Origin: Bacteroidales bacterium
GTDB lineage: Bacteria; Bacteroidota; Bacteroidia; Bacteroidales; UBA932
Length of the DNA stretch: 64,000 bases
NCBI GenBank assembly: GCA_024691765.1
Contig: JAILNI010000030.1
Span: forward strand, 1 to 64,000
Reading direction: 5' to 3'
The notes under the pieces were generated by a model. It had not been told where the DNA came from, made no database searches, and was given only the letters and a program-made list of their open reading frames with translations. Positions 1 through 11,088 of the stretch are shown one piece after another. Position 1 is the stretch's first letter. Every line of letters begins with the position of its first letter. A program made the translations under genes and the position numbers.

Positions 1-2604
1 GGTCATCGCGAACTCCTCGTCGGTGGGGCCTTCGGCGGCCATGTCGGCGACTATCTTCTGAGCGGTGGTCACAAGGGTGTCACAGAGTTCAGGCTTGCAG
101 GCGAACATCACCTCCAGCAGGCCCTGCTCCTTGGGAAGGTCGCTCAGGCTGGTGGGAGAGCTGGCGCCGTAGGTGCCGCCAATCTCTTCGCGGAGCGTGG
201 TGGTGTTGCGAATGTCAAGTATGTAGCTCAGAGCGTCAAGGGCCGCTTCGTTGGCAGCGGTATACTTCATTGGCGCGGTGTAGAGTATGATGGCGGTGCA
301 TAGGGGAGTCTCCATTTTGGTGGGGCTTGCAACCCTCACTTCACCCTTCACGTAATCTTCCTTCGGATCCACCCATGCGAGTTTCTTTCCGCCCTTCTTG
401 ATTCCGCCTATGTACTTCTCAACCAGGGGCTTGATCTCCTCGGGCTTGAAGTCGCCGACGATTATGAGCTTGAGGCCCTTGGTGCCGCTGAAGAGCTTCT
501 GGTAGTACTTCCTGAAGACATCCATCGAAGCCTTTTCGAGAGTCTCGAAGCTGAGCATCTGCTTGCGGGGATTGTTGCCGTAAGCGGTCTCGTAAAATCC
601 TTTCTGGAGCTTGTACTGGGGATTCTCGATTATGCCGGGCAGCATGCTCTTGAGCTTCTCAACGCCCACATTGTACTCTTCGGCGTCGAAGCGGGGCTGC
701 TCGTAGCAGAGGTACATGAGTTGGAACGCGGTCTCGAGGTCCTTCTTCGTGGAAGTGGCGGAAAGGCCGTTCGTCAGCTGGCCGAGATAGGGCTGGAAAC
801 TGATGTTCTTGCCTGTGAGCATCTTCTTGGTCTGGCTGCCTGTGAAGCCCGCTATACCAGCGTTCTGATAGAACAGGCCGGTCACGCTTTCGTTGAAGGA
901 CGCGAGGTCGGCGTCGGCAATGAGGCTGCGTCCGCCTTCACGCCAGAGGTTCATGCGTATCTGGTCCTTGGTGTATTCGGTGGGCAGAAGGGTCACTTCC
1001 ACTCCGTTCTTGAGGGTCCATACGGTAGAGCCGTACATGCCGGGAGCGCTCTTCTTTACCGCAGAGCCCTTGAGGGCGGCTCCGTTCATGAATTCGGAGG
1101 CAATCTCTTCGCCTTCGAGGGGCTTGATATCGGAAGCCTTGACCTCGGCTATGATGTCGAGGAGCTGCTTTTCCGTGGGGATGAAGGCGCCTTCCTTGGC
1201 GGGGCCGTTGAACAGCATCACGAAGTTCTCCTCGGTGAAGAGCGACGGGATGATCTGGTTGAGCATAGCCGCGTTCATCTGGCCGAGCAGGGCGTCGTCG
1301 ATCTGCTTCTCGAAGCTGGGTTCGAAGTAAGGCTTGCAGTCGAAGAAGTTGGAAAGCAGGCGGCGGATGAATTCAGGATTCTTGCGGGTTGCAGCTTTCT
1401 CAACTGCCGCCTCGTTTGCGGAGACAATCTGGGCCTTGGCGCGCTCGTACTCGGCGTCGGTCACGCCGTAGCGGCGCAGGCGTTCGATTTCGGTGCAGTA
1501 TGCGCGGAAACCGTCAAGAATGTTGTCGTCGCGAAGCGTAACATCAGCTCCGACGGCGTCGATGGCGTCGTAAATGAGATTATACAGATACAGGCTGCCG
1601 CGGATGTAGGGGGCACCGGTCTTGGACGTGATGTCGTCGAAGCGCTCGTACATGATGCTGCCGATGAGGTTCTTTATCAGTGAGTTCATCTCACCCATGA
1701 CGGTGGCGTTGTACTCTTCGGGGTCGGCGGGGCTCTTCCAGATCATCTCGACGGATGCGCTGGTGAGTTCGGGGTCGGTAATGATTCCGACTACCGGTTC
1801 TGCATTGGCCGGGAACTCGATCTGCGGCTCCGGCGCGGGGTTCTCGCAGGTGGGGATGCGGCCGAAGTACTCGGCAATCTTGGCTTCGATGTGGTCGGGA
1901 TCGATGTCACCTACCACTATGACGGCCTGCCTGTCGGGATGGTACCATGTGGCGTAGAAGTTGTCGATGGACTCCTTCTTGAAACTCTTGAGGTTCTCCT
2001 CGCTGCCGATGAGGGTGCAGGTGGCGTACTTGGTGTTGCCGAAATAGTAGGGGAGACTGGCCTCGAAGGTACGCCAGTCGGCGTTGCGGCGGCTGCGGCG
2101 CTCTTCAATGATGACCGGGCGCTCGAGGTCGAGTTCGCTCTGCTCGTTGAGTACGTAATGGGCGTACTCGCTCAGGATGAGCAGGCAGCTGTCGGCTACG
2201 CTCTCACGATCGACGGGGATATTGTTGAGCATGTACTGCGTCTCTTCAAAGCCTGTGGATGCGTTAATGTTGCGGCCGAACTCGGCGCCAATGCTCTGCA
2301 GATAATTGAGTATGCCCTTGCCGGGGAAGCACTCGGTGCCGTTGAAGCACATGTGTTCGAGGAAGTGGGCGAGACCGTCCTGGTCGGGGGTCTCGAAAAT
2401 GCCGCCGGCCTTGGTGGCCAGATAGAACTCAGCCCTGTGTTCGGGAAGTGCGTTCTTGCGGATGTAATAAGTGAGCCCGTTGTCGAGCTTTCCTACCTTG
2501 ACGGCAGGATCGTTGGGGAGAGGCTGCAGCATGGGATTCTGCTGCTGGGCGCTCAGGCTGAGCGACGCAAACGCTGCGGCGATCAGGATTACGATTCTTT
2601 TCAT
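1..2604 (-). CDS. M16 family zinc metalloprotease, secreted (C-terminus beyond window)
   Basis: Two-domain insulinase/pitrilysin-type peptidase, probably periplasmic, cleaving peptides. The reading frame is open from an ATG at 2602-2604 to the window edge (868 codons, no stop), so the last part is missing. Seen: a signal peptide (about residues 1-20, ending LSLSAQ), the zinc motif HFLEH at residues 80-84, and a Glu at residue 161 at the spacing expected for the third zinc ligand. An inactive M16 repeat follows in the second half. It is the last gene of a minus-strand run lon-ung-coaD-thioredoxin-like-M16 and starts 1 base after the preceding stop codon. Family assignment is firm; the substrate is unknown. 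Confidence 0.93.
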   Translation of the reverse strand, partial: MKRIVILIAAAFASLSLSAQQQNPMLQPLPNDPAVKVGKLDNGLTYYIRKNALPEHRAEFYLATKAGGIFETPDQDGLAHFLEHMCFNGTECFPGKGILNYLQSIGAEFGRNINASTGFEETQYMLNNIPVDRESVADSCLLILSEYAHYVLNEQSELDLERPVIIEERRSRRNADWRTFEASLPYYFGNTKYATCTLIGSEENLKSFKKESIDNFYATWYHPDRQAVIVVGDIDPDHIEAKIAEYFGRIPTCENPAPEPQIEFPANAEPVVGIITDPELTSASVEMIWKSPADPEEYNATVMGEMNSLIKNLIGSIMYERFDDITSKTGAPYIRGSLYLYNLIYDAIDAVGADVTLRDDNILDGFRAYCTEIERLRRYGVTDAEYERAKAQIVSANEAAVEKAATRKNPEFIRRLLSNFFDCKPYFEPSFEKQIDDALLGQMNAAMLNQIIPSLFTEENFVMLFNGPAKEGAFIPTEKQLLDIIAEVKASDIKPLEGEEIASEFMNGAALKGSAVKKSAPGMYGSTVWTLKNGVEVTLLPTEYTKDQIRMNLWREGGRSLIADADLASFNESVTGLFYQNAGIAGFTGSQTKKMLTGKNISFQPYLGQLTNGLSATSTKKDLETAFQLMYLCYEQPRFDAEEYNVGVEKLKSMLPGIIENPQYKLQKGFYETAYGNNPRKQMLSFETLEKASMDVFRKYYQKLFSGTKGLKLIIVGDFKPEEIKPLVEKYIGGIKKGGKKLAWVDPKEDYVKGEVRVASPTKMETPLCTAIILYTAPMKYTAANEAALDALSYILDIRNTTTLREEIGGTYGASSPTSLSDLPKEQGLLEVMFACKPELCDTLVTTAQKIVADMAAEGPTDEEFAMT

Positions 2605-2605
2605 G

Positions 2606-3412
2606 CTATTTGACATTGTTGTATAAAGATTCTATCTGTTCCGCCAGGGAGAGCATCTGAGGCAGGTTCTCCACTTCGAGACGGCGGCCGGTTATGCTGC
2701 CGCGCGATTCCACCATGTAGAGCCTGGGAGTCGAGATGACCCCGTAGAGACGGAGGTAGTCGCTCTCCACTTCCGGATCCCAGAGGTGAATGAGCTTGAT
2801 ATTGCGGTTCTTAAGTTTAAAACTTCTGCGGAAGGCCTTCCATGCGGCCTTGTCCTGGCCGGAGTAAACCGCGTAAAAGTCGAGGGGGATGCGAGTTTCG
2901 CCGTCGAGCACCCCGGGCAGTACTTTCGCCTCGAGGGTGCATTTGGAGCAGGAGGTGTCGTAGAACCACAGAAGCGCGGTCCGGCCGGGGCGGGGAACCG
3001 TGAGCTTCCCGCCGCAGGGTTTGCGCAGTGTAACGACCGGCGCCTGCATGCCAAGGAGCGAACTGCGGTTGAAATCCGCGAAAAGTTTGGCGTCCATCTC
3101 TTCGAACTCGCTGCGGAAGGCAGTCTTGCCGGCTGCGAACCAGTTGTCGTAGATATGTATGGCTACGGCTTCCTCACCCATCAGGGGCGAGGCTTTGTAG
3201 TAGTCGAAGAGCCACAGGGCTATGTGCTGCCGGGTAAGGGAGTCGCGTGCGGCCCCTATCATATAATCCGTTTCGGCGGTCTTGCTCTCCGTCTCCTCGC
3301 GCTGAATGCTCGTCACATACACGCCCATAAGGCTGTCGAGCTGCGCGTAATCCTGGGCGGCAAGCGTCCAGGACAGGAGAAGCAGGGTTATGACCGGAAA
3401 CAGTTTACGCAT
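2606..3412 (-). CDS. Secreted thioredoxin-like protein (DUF5106/TlpA-like)
   Basis: A 268-residue exported protein with an N-terminal hydrophobic signal (cleavage likely after LAAQ, residue 20; no lipobox Cys). A mainly helical region, DUF5106-like by general appearance, is followed by a thioredoxin-fold half with C155-S-K-C158 preceded by WFYDTS, the position of the active-site CxxC. It is probably a periplasmic thiol-disulfide oxidoreductase. The start overlaps the end of coaD by 8 bases, and the next gene (M16 protease) begins 1 base after its stop, so these are co-transcribed. The exact redox partner cannot be told from sequence. Confidence 0.8.
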   Translation of the reverse strand: MRKLFPVITLLLLSWTLAAQDYAQLDSLMGVYVTSIQREETESKTAETDYMIGAARDSLTRQHIALWLFDYYKASPLMGEEAVAIHIYDNWFAAGKTAFRSEFEEMDAKLFADFNRSSLLGMQAPVVTLRKPCGGKLTVPRPGRTALLWFYDTSCSKCTLEAKVLPGVLDGETRIPLDFYAVYSGQDKAAWKAFRRSFKLKNRNIKLIHLWDPEVESDYLRLYGVISTPRLYMVESRGSITGRRLEVENLPQMLSLAEQIESLYNNVK

Positions 3413-3878
3413 CGAATTCGGGAAGTTTTACGCCGTCCGGCATGAACATGGACGTGTCGCCACCGTGGCGTATGATGTCGCGCACCGCGCTGGACGATAT
3501 GTGGGAATACTCCTGGGCGGTTGGGATGATGATCGTGTCGATCTCGGGGTAGAGCCTGCGGTTGGCGTCGGCTATGCTCTGTTCGGCCTCGAAGTCGAGA
3601 AAGTTGCGTACTCCGCGGACTATGTGCCGTATGCCGAGCTGGCGGCAGATTTCAATGGTGAGTCCGTCGTAACTGATAATCCGTACGCCCTTCATGCCCT
3701 TTGTTGCCTGGGCGATGATGTCCTTTTTCTGTTCTATGCTGAAAAAACCGGTTTTGTCCTGGTTTACGCCTATTGCTACGACCACTTCGTCGAATATGCC
3801 CAGGGCCCTGCGGAGTATGTCCAGATGACCGGAGGTAAAGGGGTCGAAAGAGCCCGGGAAAAGTGCTACAGTTGCCAT
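3405..3878 (-). CDS. coaD: Phosphopantetheine adenylyltransferase
   Basis: Catalyses ATP + 4'-phosphopantetheine to dephospho-CoA + PPi, the penultimate step of CoA synthesis. The 157-residue length is typical. The nucleotidyltransferase signature GSFDPFTSGH sits at the N-terminus (residues 9-18), and the C-terminal ISSSAVRD loop is intact. The start overlaps the end of ung by 13 bases and the end overlaps the thioredoxin-like gene by 8, so it is translated from the lon operon mRNA. Confidence 0.97.
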   Translation of the reverse strand: MATVALFPGSFDPFTSGHLDILRRALGIFDEVVVAIGVNQDKTGFFSIEQKKDIIAQATKGMKGVRIISYDGLTIEICRQLGIRHIVRGVRNFLDFEAEQSIADANRRLYPEIDTIIIPTAQEYSHISSSAVRDIIRHGGDTSMFMPDGVKLPEFDA

Positions 3879-4530
3879 TCTATGGGTGTTTTGCCCTTAA
3901 AGGTAAGAAAACTATTCGCTTTTGAGAAATGTTTGCATCCAAAAAACGCGCCGCGCGCGAGCGGGCTCGGGTGCGCCGCCTGCAGGACAAGGTGTTTTTC
4001 GGGATTGATGAGGGCTGCCTTCTCGCGGGCGAAATTCCCCCACAGCATAAACACCACTCCGTCGCAGTTGTCTGAGACATAGCGTATTACCGCATCGGTG
4101 AATTGCTCCCAACCGATGTTGCGGTGGGAGGCCGCCTGCCCTGCGCGCACTGTGAGGATGGAGTTCAGCAGCAGCACTCCCTGTCTTGCCCAGGGTTCGA
4201 GGTTGGGGCTGCCGCTCATGCTTATGCCCAGGTCGGAGGAAATCTCCTTGAAGATATTCACGAGCGACGGGGGCGCAGGCACTCCGTCGGGAACGGAAAA
4301 GCTCAGGCCCATGGCCTGTCCGGGATTGTGGTAGGGATCCTGCCCGAGTATCACTACCTTTACCCTGTCCACCGGAGTGAGTTCGAAGGCCCTGAAAATG
4401 CTGCTTCCCCTGGGGTATATTACGGTTCCGGCCGCCTTTTCTTCGTGCAGACGGCTGACAAGCCCTGCAAAGTAGGGCTTCTCGAACTCACTCTGCAGGG
4501 CCTGTTTCCAGCTTTGTTCTATGTTTACGT

Positions 4531-4534
<4 letters not shown>
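3866..4534 (-). CDS. ung: Uracil-DNA glycosylase (family 1)
   Basis: Removes uracil from DNA to start base excision repair. At 222 residues it has the usual length. The water-activating motif GQDPYH and the DNA-intercalation loop HPSPL are both present, as is the LLLNSILTVR segment typical of family 1. The start overlaps the lon stop by 4 bases (ATGA), implying translational coupling to the protease gene. Confidence 0.97.
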
Positions 4535-6936
<2,402 letters not shown>

Positions 6937-7025
6937 GTTTCTGTCAAAATGTCAGTAAAAACGGACATAATTATCCATAAGGATATATTGTCAAGTCCCG
7001 TGCCACAAAAAACTGCATGCAGATG

Positions 7026-7056
7026 TTTGATTATTAAAAAATTATCCATATTTTTG
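7026..7056 (+). promoter_or_regulatory. Predicted promoter of the HU gene (-33 TTTG, -7 TATTTTTG)
   Basis: The sequence shows TTTG at 7026-7029 and TATTTTTG at 7049-7056, separated by 19 bases. This matches the known Bacteroidota consensus TTTG / TAnnTTTG. It leaves about 40 bases of A-rich leader before the ATG at 7102. Confidence 0.65.
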
Positions 7057-7101
7057 CAATCCGAAAAAACGGAATACCAAATATTTTAAACCAACAATAC
7101 T

Positions 7102-7377
7102 ATGACAAAAGCAGACATCGTGAACGAAATCGCAAGGGAAACCGGTCTTGAAAAGAATCAGGTACTCGCGGTAGTAGAGGCATTTATGGAAAACGTTAAA
7201 GGATCCCTCACAAAGGGTGAACCCGTATATCTCCGCGGCTTCGGCAGCTTCATCATCAAGCATCGCGCCACCAAGGCGGCCCGCAATATCACTGCCAAGA
7301 CCACCATCGTTATCCCCGAGCACGATATCCCGGCCTTCAAGCCCGCGAAGTCGTTCATTGCTGAACTCAAGAAATAA
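7102..7377 (+). CDS. HU/IHF family DNA-binding protein
   Basis: A 91-residue nucleoid protein that bends and compacts DNA as a dimer. Seen: the N-terminal helical dimerisation region beginning MTKADIVNEIA, the conserved RGFGSF turn (about 45-50), and the DNA-binding beta arm ending in PEHDIPAFKPAKSF, where HU proteins usually have IPA-x-FKPGK. It has its own TAnnTTTG promoter. A 29-residue basic protein follows 11 bases downstream and is probably co-transcribed. Confidence 0.95.
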   Translation: MTKADIVNEIARETGLEKNQVLAVVEAFMENVKGSLTKGEPVYLRGFGSFIIKHRATKAARNITAKTTIVIPEHDIPAFKPAKSFIAELKK

Positions 7378-7388
7378 ATCTTACGTAT

Positions 7389-7478
7389 ATGCCAAGCGGA
7401 AAGAAGAGAAAGAGACATAAGATGTCTACGCACAAACGCAAGAAGCGTTTGCGCCTCAACAGACACAAGAAGAAGTAA
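7389..7478 (+). CDS. 29-residue AURKAIP1/COX24-domain protein (mS38/bS22-like)
   Basis: An ATG at 7389 opens a 29-codon frame ending TAA at 7478. The product is 18 Lys/Arg plus 3 His out of 29 residues (MPSGKKRKRHK, then THKRKKRLRLNRHKKK), too short for most gene callers. This pattern is that of the AURKAIP1/COX24 family found across Bacteroidota, related to mitochondrial ribosomal protein mS38 and mycobacterial bS22, which sit in rRNA of the small subunit. A role as a small-subunit protein is inference from family resemblance. It lies between HU and a terminator, 66 bases before RNase G. Confidence 0.8.
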   Translation: MPSGKKRKRHKMSTHKRKKRLRLNRHKKK

Positions 7479-7493
7479 TATTCTCAAGTCGAA

Positions 7494-7534
7494 AGAGGCT
7501 CGTACGGGGGATCCGGCGGGCCTCTTGTTTTAAA
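7494..7534 (+). terminator. Rho-independent terminator after the mS38-like gene
   Basis: AGAGGCTCG (7494-7502) pairs with CGGGCCTCT (7517-7525), a 9-bp stem with one G-T pair and a 14-base loop, followed by TGTTTT. It ends the HU/mS38-like transcript, although read-through into the RNase G gene 10 bases further on is possible. Confidence 0.7.
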
Positions 7535-7544
7535 TTATCAACCA

Positions 7545-9110
7545 ATGGAAGAAGCGAAAGCAAAGGAGAAGGACCTTGTAGTGGACGTGTCGTCCTCGGA
7601 AGTCCGGATAGCCCTCATGGAGGACCACCGGCTCATCGAGTACAACCACGAATCCTCGCAGGGCCACTGCTTTTCGGTGGGGGACGTCTATCTCGGAAGA
7701 GTGAAGAAGATCCTCCCGAGCCTCAACGCTGCTTTCGTGGATATCGGTGACAGCAAGGAAGCGTTCATCCATTATCTGGACCTGGGACTGTTTTTCTCCG
7801 CCTTCGACGAGTTCGTGCGCGACTGCAATCCCAACCGCAACCTCCGCGGAATGTATTCGGGCATAAAGCTCGGCAAACCGCTCGAGAAAGAGGGCCGCAT
7901 AGAGGATCACCTCAAGCCGGGGCAGATGATAGTGGCGCAGATAGTCAAGGAACCGATTTCCACAAAGGGCTCCAGGCTTACCGCGGAAATCTCATTGGCA
8001 GGACGCAACATCGTACTGTTGCCATTCGCAGACAAGGTGAGCATCTCCCAGAAGATATCTTCAAGGGAGGAAAAGCGCCGGCTCGAAACCCTGGTGAAGA
8101 GCATACTGCCCCGCAACTACGGAGCTATCATCCGCACCGCCGCAGAAGGCAAGAACGCCTCCGTGCTGGTGGCCGAAACCAAATCCCTGATAGAGAAATG
8201 GGAAGGTTCATGGAAGAAGATAGCCGGAAGCAAAGGGGTCCAGCTCCTCTTTACCGAGTATTCCAAAACCACCACAGTCCTGAGGGACCTGCTAAACGAT
8301 TCCTTCACCGGAATCCATGTCAACGACGCCAAGACGGCCGATGAAATACGCAGGTACATCTCCCTCATCCTGCCCGAGCAGGAGAAAATCGTCCATCTCT
8401 ACGAGGGTCGCGAGCCCATTTTCGACCATTTCGAGGTCACGCGGCAGCTCAAGAGCTCTTTCGGGAAGGTCGTTCCCATGAAACAGGGGGCCTACCTCGT
8501 GATAGAGAGCACCGAAGCCCTCAACGTAGTGGACGTCAACAGCGGTATCAGGGCAAAGACCACCGACCAGGAGGAAAACACCTTCGAGGTGAACAAGCTC
8601 GCCGCGGAAGAGATAGCGCGTCAGCTGAGGCTGCGCGACATGGGTGGAATAATCATAGTCGACTTCATCGACATGGATTCGGCCGAGCACCGGAACGCCC
8701 TGCACAAGTACATGCAGGACCTCATGGCTTCCGACAGGGCCAAGCACAACGTGCTGACCCTCACCAAGTTCGCGCTCATGCAGATAACCCGTCAGCGCAT
8801 CCGCCCCGTCACGCAGATCGACACCACTGAAAAGTGTCCGCTCTGCCATGGCACGGGCAAGATCACCAGCACCGTGGTTGTCGACGAGCAGGTGGAACGC
8901 CAGCTCGCGTATTATGTCCAGGACAAGGGCATACGCAATCTCACCCTGCGGACCAGCCCCATCCTCGGCGCGTACCTTTCGCGCGGATGGAATTCCTACA
9001 TCTCGAAATGGCGCCGCAAGTACAGATGCAAACTCAGGCTCGTGGAATCCACGGCCAACAGCATCCTGCAGTATGAATTTCTAAACTCTGAAGGAGAGGT
9101 GCTCGACTAG
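7545..9110 (+). CDS. rng: Ribonuclease E/G family endoribonuclease
   Basis: A single-strand-specific endoribonuclease for rRNA and mRNA processing, 521 residues, the RNase G-like length with no long C-terminal scaffold. Domains: S1-type RNA-binding region (about 38-135), RNase H-like and DNase I-like catalytic parts with metal-binding D330 (VVDVNSG) and D373 (IVDFIDM), and the zinc link C431-P-L-C434 followed by GTG. All catalytic residues are intact. Its 3' end overlaps a strong terminator. A diverged second copy of its last 32 codons and terminator lies at 46218-46338. Confidence 0.96.
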   Translation: MEEAKAKEKDLVVDVSSSEVRIALMEDHRLIEYNHESSQGHCFSVGDVYLGRVKKILPSLNAAFVDIGDSKEAFIHYLDLGLFFSAFDEFVRDCNPNRNLRGMYSGIKLGKPLEKEGRIEDHLKPGQMIVAQIVKEPISTKGSRLTAEISLAGRNIVLLPFADKVSISQKISSREEKRRLETLVKSILPRNYGAIIRTAAEGKNASVLVAETKSLIEKWEGSWKKIAGSKGVQLLFTEYSKTTTVLRDLLNDSFTGIHVNDAKTADEIRRYISLILPEQEKIVHLYEGREPIFDHFEVTRQLKSSFGKVVPMKQGAYLVIESTEALNVVDVNSGIRAKTTDQEENTFEVNKLAAEEIARQLRLRDMGGIIIVDFIDMDSAEHRNALHKYMQDLMASDRAKHNVLTLTKFALMQITRQRIRPVTQIDTTEKCPLCHGTGKITSTVVVDEQVERQLAYYVQDKGIRNLTLRTSPILGAYLSRGWNSYISKWRRKYRCKLRLVESTANSILQYEFLNSEGEVLD

Positions 9111-9126
9111 GGCACCTCTTTTTATT
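9095..9126 (+). terminator. Rho-independent terminator of rng
   Basis: AGAGGTGC (9095-9102) pairs perfectly with GCACCTCT (9112-9119), with a 9-base loop containing the rng stop codon, followed by TTTTTA. The stem therefore encodes the last residues of RNase G. The homologous hairpin at 46304 has the same stem length and loop length with one compensatory T-A to C-G change. Confidence 0.9.
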
Positions 9127-10126
9127 TAAGGTAGGAGTCCTCTTCGGCGCGGGGTTCGACGAGGGTCTCGACAAGGAGGGTGCCCGGGGCGAGGGGAGCG
9201 AGGATGAAATCCTGGCACTCGGCGGGGACGAGGACCGTTTCGCCTGCCTTTGCCGTGAGGGGAGATGCGCCGCCGTTCCAGTCGGGGGGCAGCTGTACCG
9301 AGAATTCGCCTTTGATGCAGCTGTAAGCTACGCAGGAGTTGCCTTCTCCTGCAGATATCTTGATGGGATCGTCCAGGGAGATGATTGCGGCTGAGAACTG
9401 CGGCAGCGCTGCCATGCGGGAAACGTTCGCCGGGTCGCCTTCGCGGCGGCCTTCAAGGCTGTACCCGAGCAGGCCTTCGGAAGGGAAGCGGCTCAGGCTG
9501 AGGAAGTCGAGGGCTTCCACAAGGCCGAGGCCGAAATCGTCGCCGTCCGAGAGGGCATCCCAATTGCAGAGCCTGAAATCCAGGGCGCTGGATTCGCTGA
9601 TTTCCAGAATCCTTGCCTTGCCGAAGATGGCATGGGGCACGCCCGGAGGGATGTGGAAGTAGGCGCCGGCTTTGACGGGGGCCTGGTTGAGAAGACCCTC
9701 CACGCTGCCGTCGGCGCAGGCATCCATGAATGCGGAAACCGGGGTGTCGCGTTTCAGCCCAAGAAGGATTTTTGCTCCCGCTTCGGCGTCCAGCACATAC
9801 CACAGCTTCTCTTTCCCAAGGGAATCATAGCGCTCGGCGGCAAGCTCGTCCGCAGGACAGGCCGTGAGGGGCATGCGTCCGTTGACATTTAAAGTCTTGA
9901 TGCAGAAGGGGAACTGCTTTCCGTACCATTCGAAAACCCCGTCGCCGGAAATGCGGTCGAGGTAGGTCTCCATCATTTCGTCCATGAGATTGCCGGCCAG
10001 CCAGCCGTCGCGTACGGGCGTATCCCTCCAGCCAAGGTCGGCAAGGGCCCATTCTTCAGTTCCCCACGGATACTTGTCTTCGAGTTTGCAGAGCCTGAAC
10101 GGCACGAGCTTTTTTTCTTCTTCCAT
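9122..10126 (-). CDS. Class I mannose-6-phosphate isomerase-like protein lacking zinc ligands
   Basis: A cupin-fold protein of 334 residues resembling type I phosphomannose isomerase. Recognisable segments are PWGTEEW near residue 20, FPFCIK near 72, LWYVLDA near 108, FHIPPGVPHAI near 157-167 and DFRLCNWD near 183. However, where family members have QVHP the sequence is TACP (T88, C90), and where they have GKTE it is GKEK (K107). Only the fourth zinc ligand, H165, and the likely catalytic R185 remain. It may be a non-catalytic or altered-function homologue. The start at 10126 was chosen because TAATG joins it to the preceding S4 gene; an upstream in-frame start exists inside that gene. Confidence 0.75.
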   Translation of the reverse strand: MEEEKKLVPFRLCKLEDKYPWGTEEWALADLGWRDTPVRDGWLAGNLMDEMMETYLDRISGDGVFEWYGKQFPFCIKTLNVNGRMPLTACPADELAAERYDSLGKEKLWYVLDAEAGAKILLGLKRDTPVSAFMDACADGSVEGLLNQAPVKAGAYFHIPPGVPHAIFGKARILEISESSALDFRLCNWDALSDGDDFGLGLVEALDFLSLSRFPSEGLLGYSLEGRREGDPANVSRMAALPQFSAAIISLDDPIKISAGEGNSCVAYSCIKGEFSVQLPPDWNGGASPLTAKAGETVLVPAECQDFILAPLAPGTLLVETLVEPRAEEDSYLK

Positions 10127-10518
10127 TATTCGTCTTCGCTGATTGAAATTGCATCCCACATCGCCTCCAGGGTGCGGCGGTCCTTTTTGGTGGGACGTCC
10201 CGCCCCCCTGTCACGCACTACGAAGAAGGTCTCCGCCGGGGCGTGGAACTTGTCGAGTTCGCTCTGCGGAGTGGTGTTCTCTGCATAATCCGGCACCAGG
10301 GCTGCTCCGACGCGGTGGCTGAGGGCCTGGATTACACGGAAACTGAGCACTGCGGGCCCTTTCCGGACGGAGATGCTGTCGCCCGGCTTAACCTGCTTGG
10401 AGGGCTTGGCATTCACTCCGTTGATTTGGACCTTATTGCCCTGGCAGGCATCCGCCGCCTCGGTGCGGGTCTTGAAAACCCTTATGCACCAAAGGTATTT
10501 GTCTATTCGCTCTTCCAT
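10126..10518 (-). CDS. S4-domain RNA-binding protein (Hsp15/HslR-like)
   Basis: A 130-residue protein opening with an S4 RNA-binding fold (MEERIDKYLWCIRVFKTRTEA, residues 1-21 in part, through about residue 60 with the PSKQVKPGD turn). A charged tail ending RPTKKDRRTLEAMWD resembles Hsp15, which recycles 50S subunits carrying a nascent chain. The start overlaps the end of the DJ-1 gene by 16 bases and the stop shares one base with the next ATG. Substrate RNA is inferred from the family only. Confidence 0.88.
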   Translation of the reverse strand: MEERIDKYLWCIRVFKTRTEAADACQGNKVQINGVNAKPSKQVKPGDSISVRKGPAVLSFRVIQALSHRVGAALVPDYAENTTPQSELDKFHAPAETFFVVRDRGAGRPTKKDRRTLEAMWDAISISEDE

Positions 10519-11087
10519 GTGTTGAGATAAAGGGCGTGGGCGACTTCCGCTGCCTTCTCGGGTCGTATGGCCTTGACGATCTCCAGGGCGAAACTCAGCG
10601 CATGTCCGGCGCTCCTTCCTGTGATGATACGTCCGCTGCGTATGGCAGGACGTGGTTCAAACCTGGCTCCGGCGGCTTCCAGAAGGCCTTCGAAACCGTC
10701 GAAACAGGTTACCGTGGCACCGGAGATTCCCCTCAGCTGGCTGAGCACGGTGCCCGGAGCGGCACAGATCGCAGCCACGCTTCCGCCGGCATCGTAATGC
10801 TCCTGCATCAACCTGATAAGGGGCTTGCAGGCTGCGAGCGTCCTGCTGCCCGGCATGCCGCCAGGGAAGATGAGAATGTCTTTTTCGGTGGTGCCTTCAT
10901 GGTTTATGTTCATGAACGGAAGGCCGAAATCCACGCTTACGGTGATTCCGTGTGAAGATGTGGCGAAGGGGTTGTCTTCCAAGCCTATCAGCTGGCTCTT
11001 AAGCCCAGCCCTGCGCAGCACGTCGTTGGTTCCGAGGGCTTCCACATCCTCGAAGCCGTCTGCAAGAAAAATATATATTCCTTTCAT
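10503..11087 (-). CDS. DJ-1/PfpI family protein
   Basis: A 194-residue protein of the DJ-1/ThiJ/YajL type. It has the acidic residue in FLADGFEDVEA (about 8-18) and the nucleophile elbow cysteine in AICAAPG (about 107-113). Members act as glyoxalase III/deglycase or as redox sensors; which applies here cannot be decided. It starts 1 base after the alr stop and runs in the alr > DJ-1 > S4 > ManA-like minus-strand operon. Confidence 0.9.
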   Translation of the reverse strand: MKGIYIFLADGFEDVEALGTNDVLRRAGLKSQLIGLEDNPFATSSHGITVSVDFGLPFMNINHEGTTEKDILIFPGGMPGSRTLAACKPLIRLMQEHYDAGGSVAAICAAPGTVLSQLRGISGATVTCFDGFEGLLEAAGARFEPRPAIRSGRIITGRSAGHALSFALEIVKAIRPEKAAEVAHALYLNTWKSE

Positions 11088-11088
11088 A

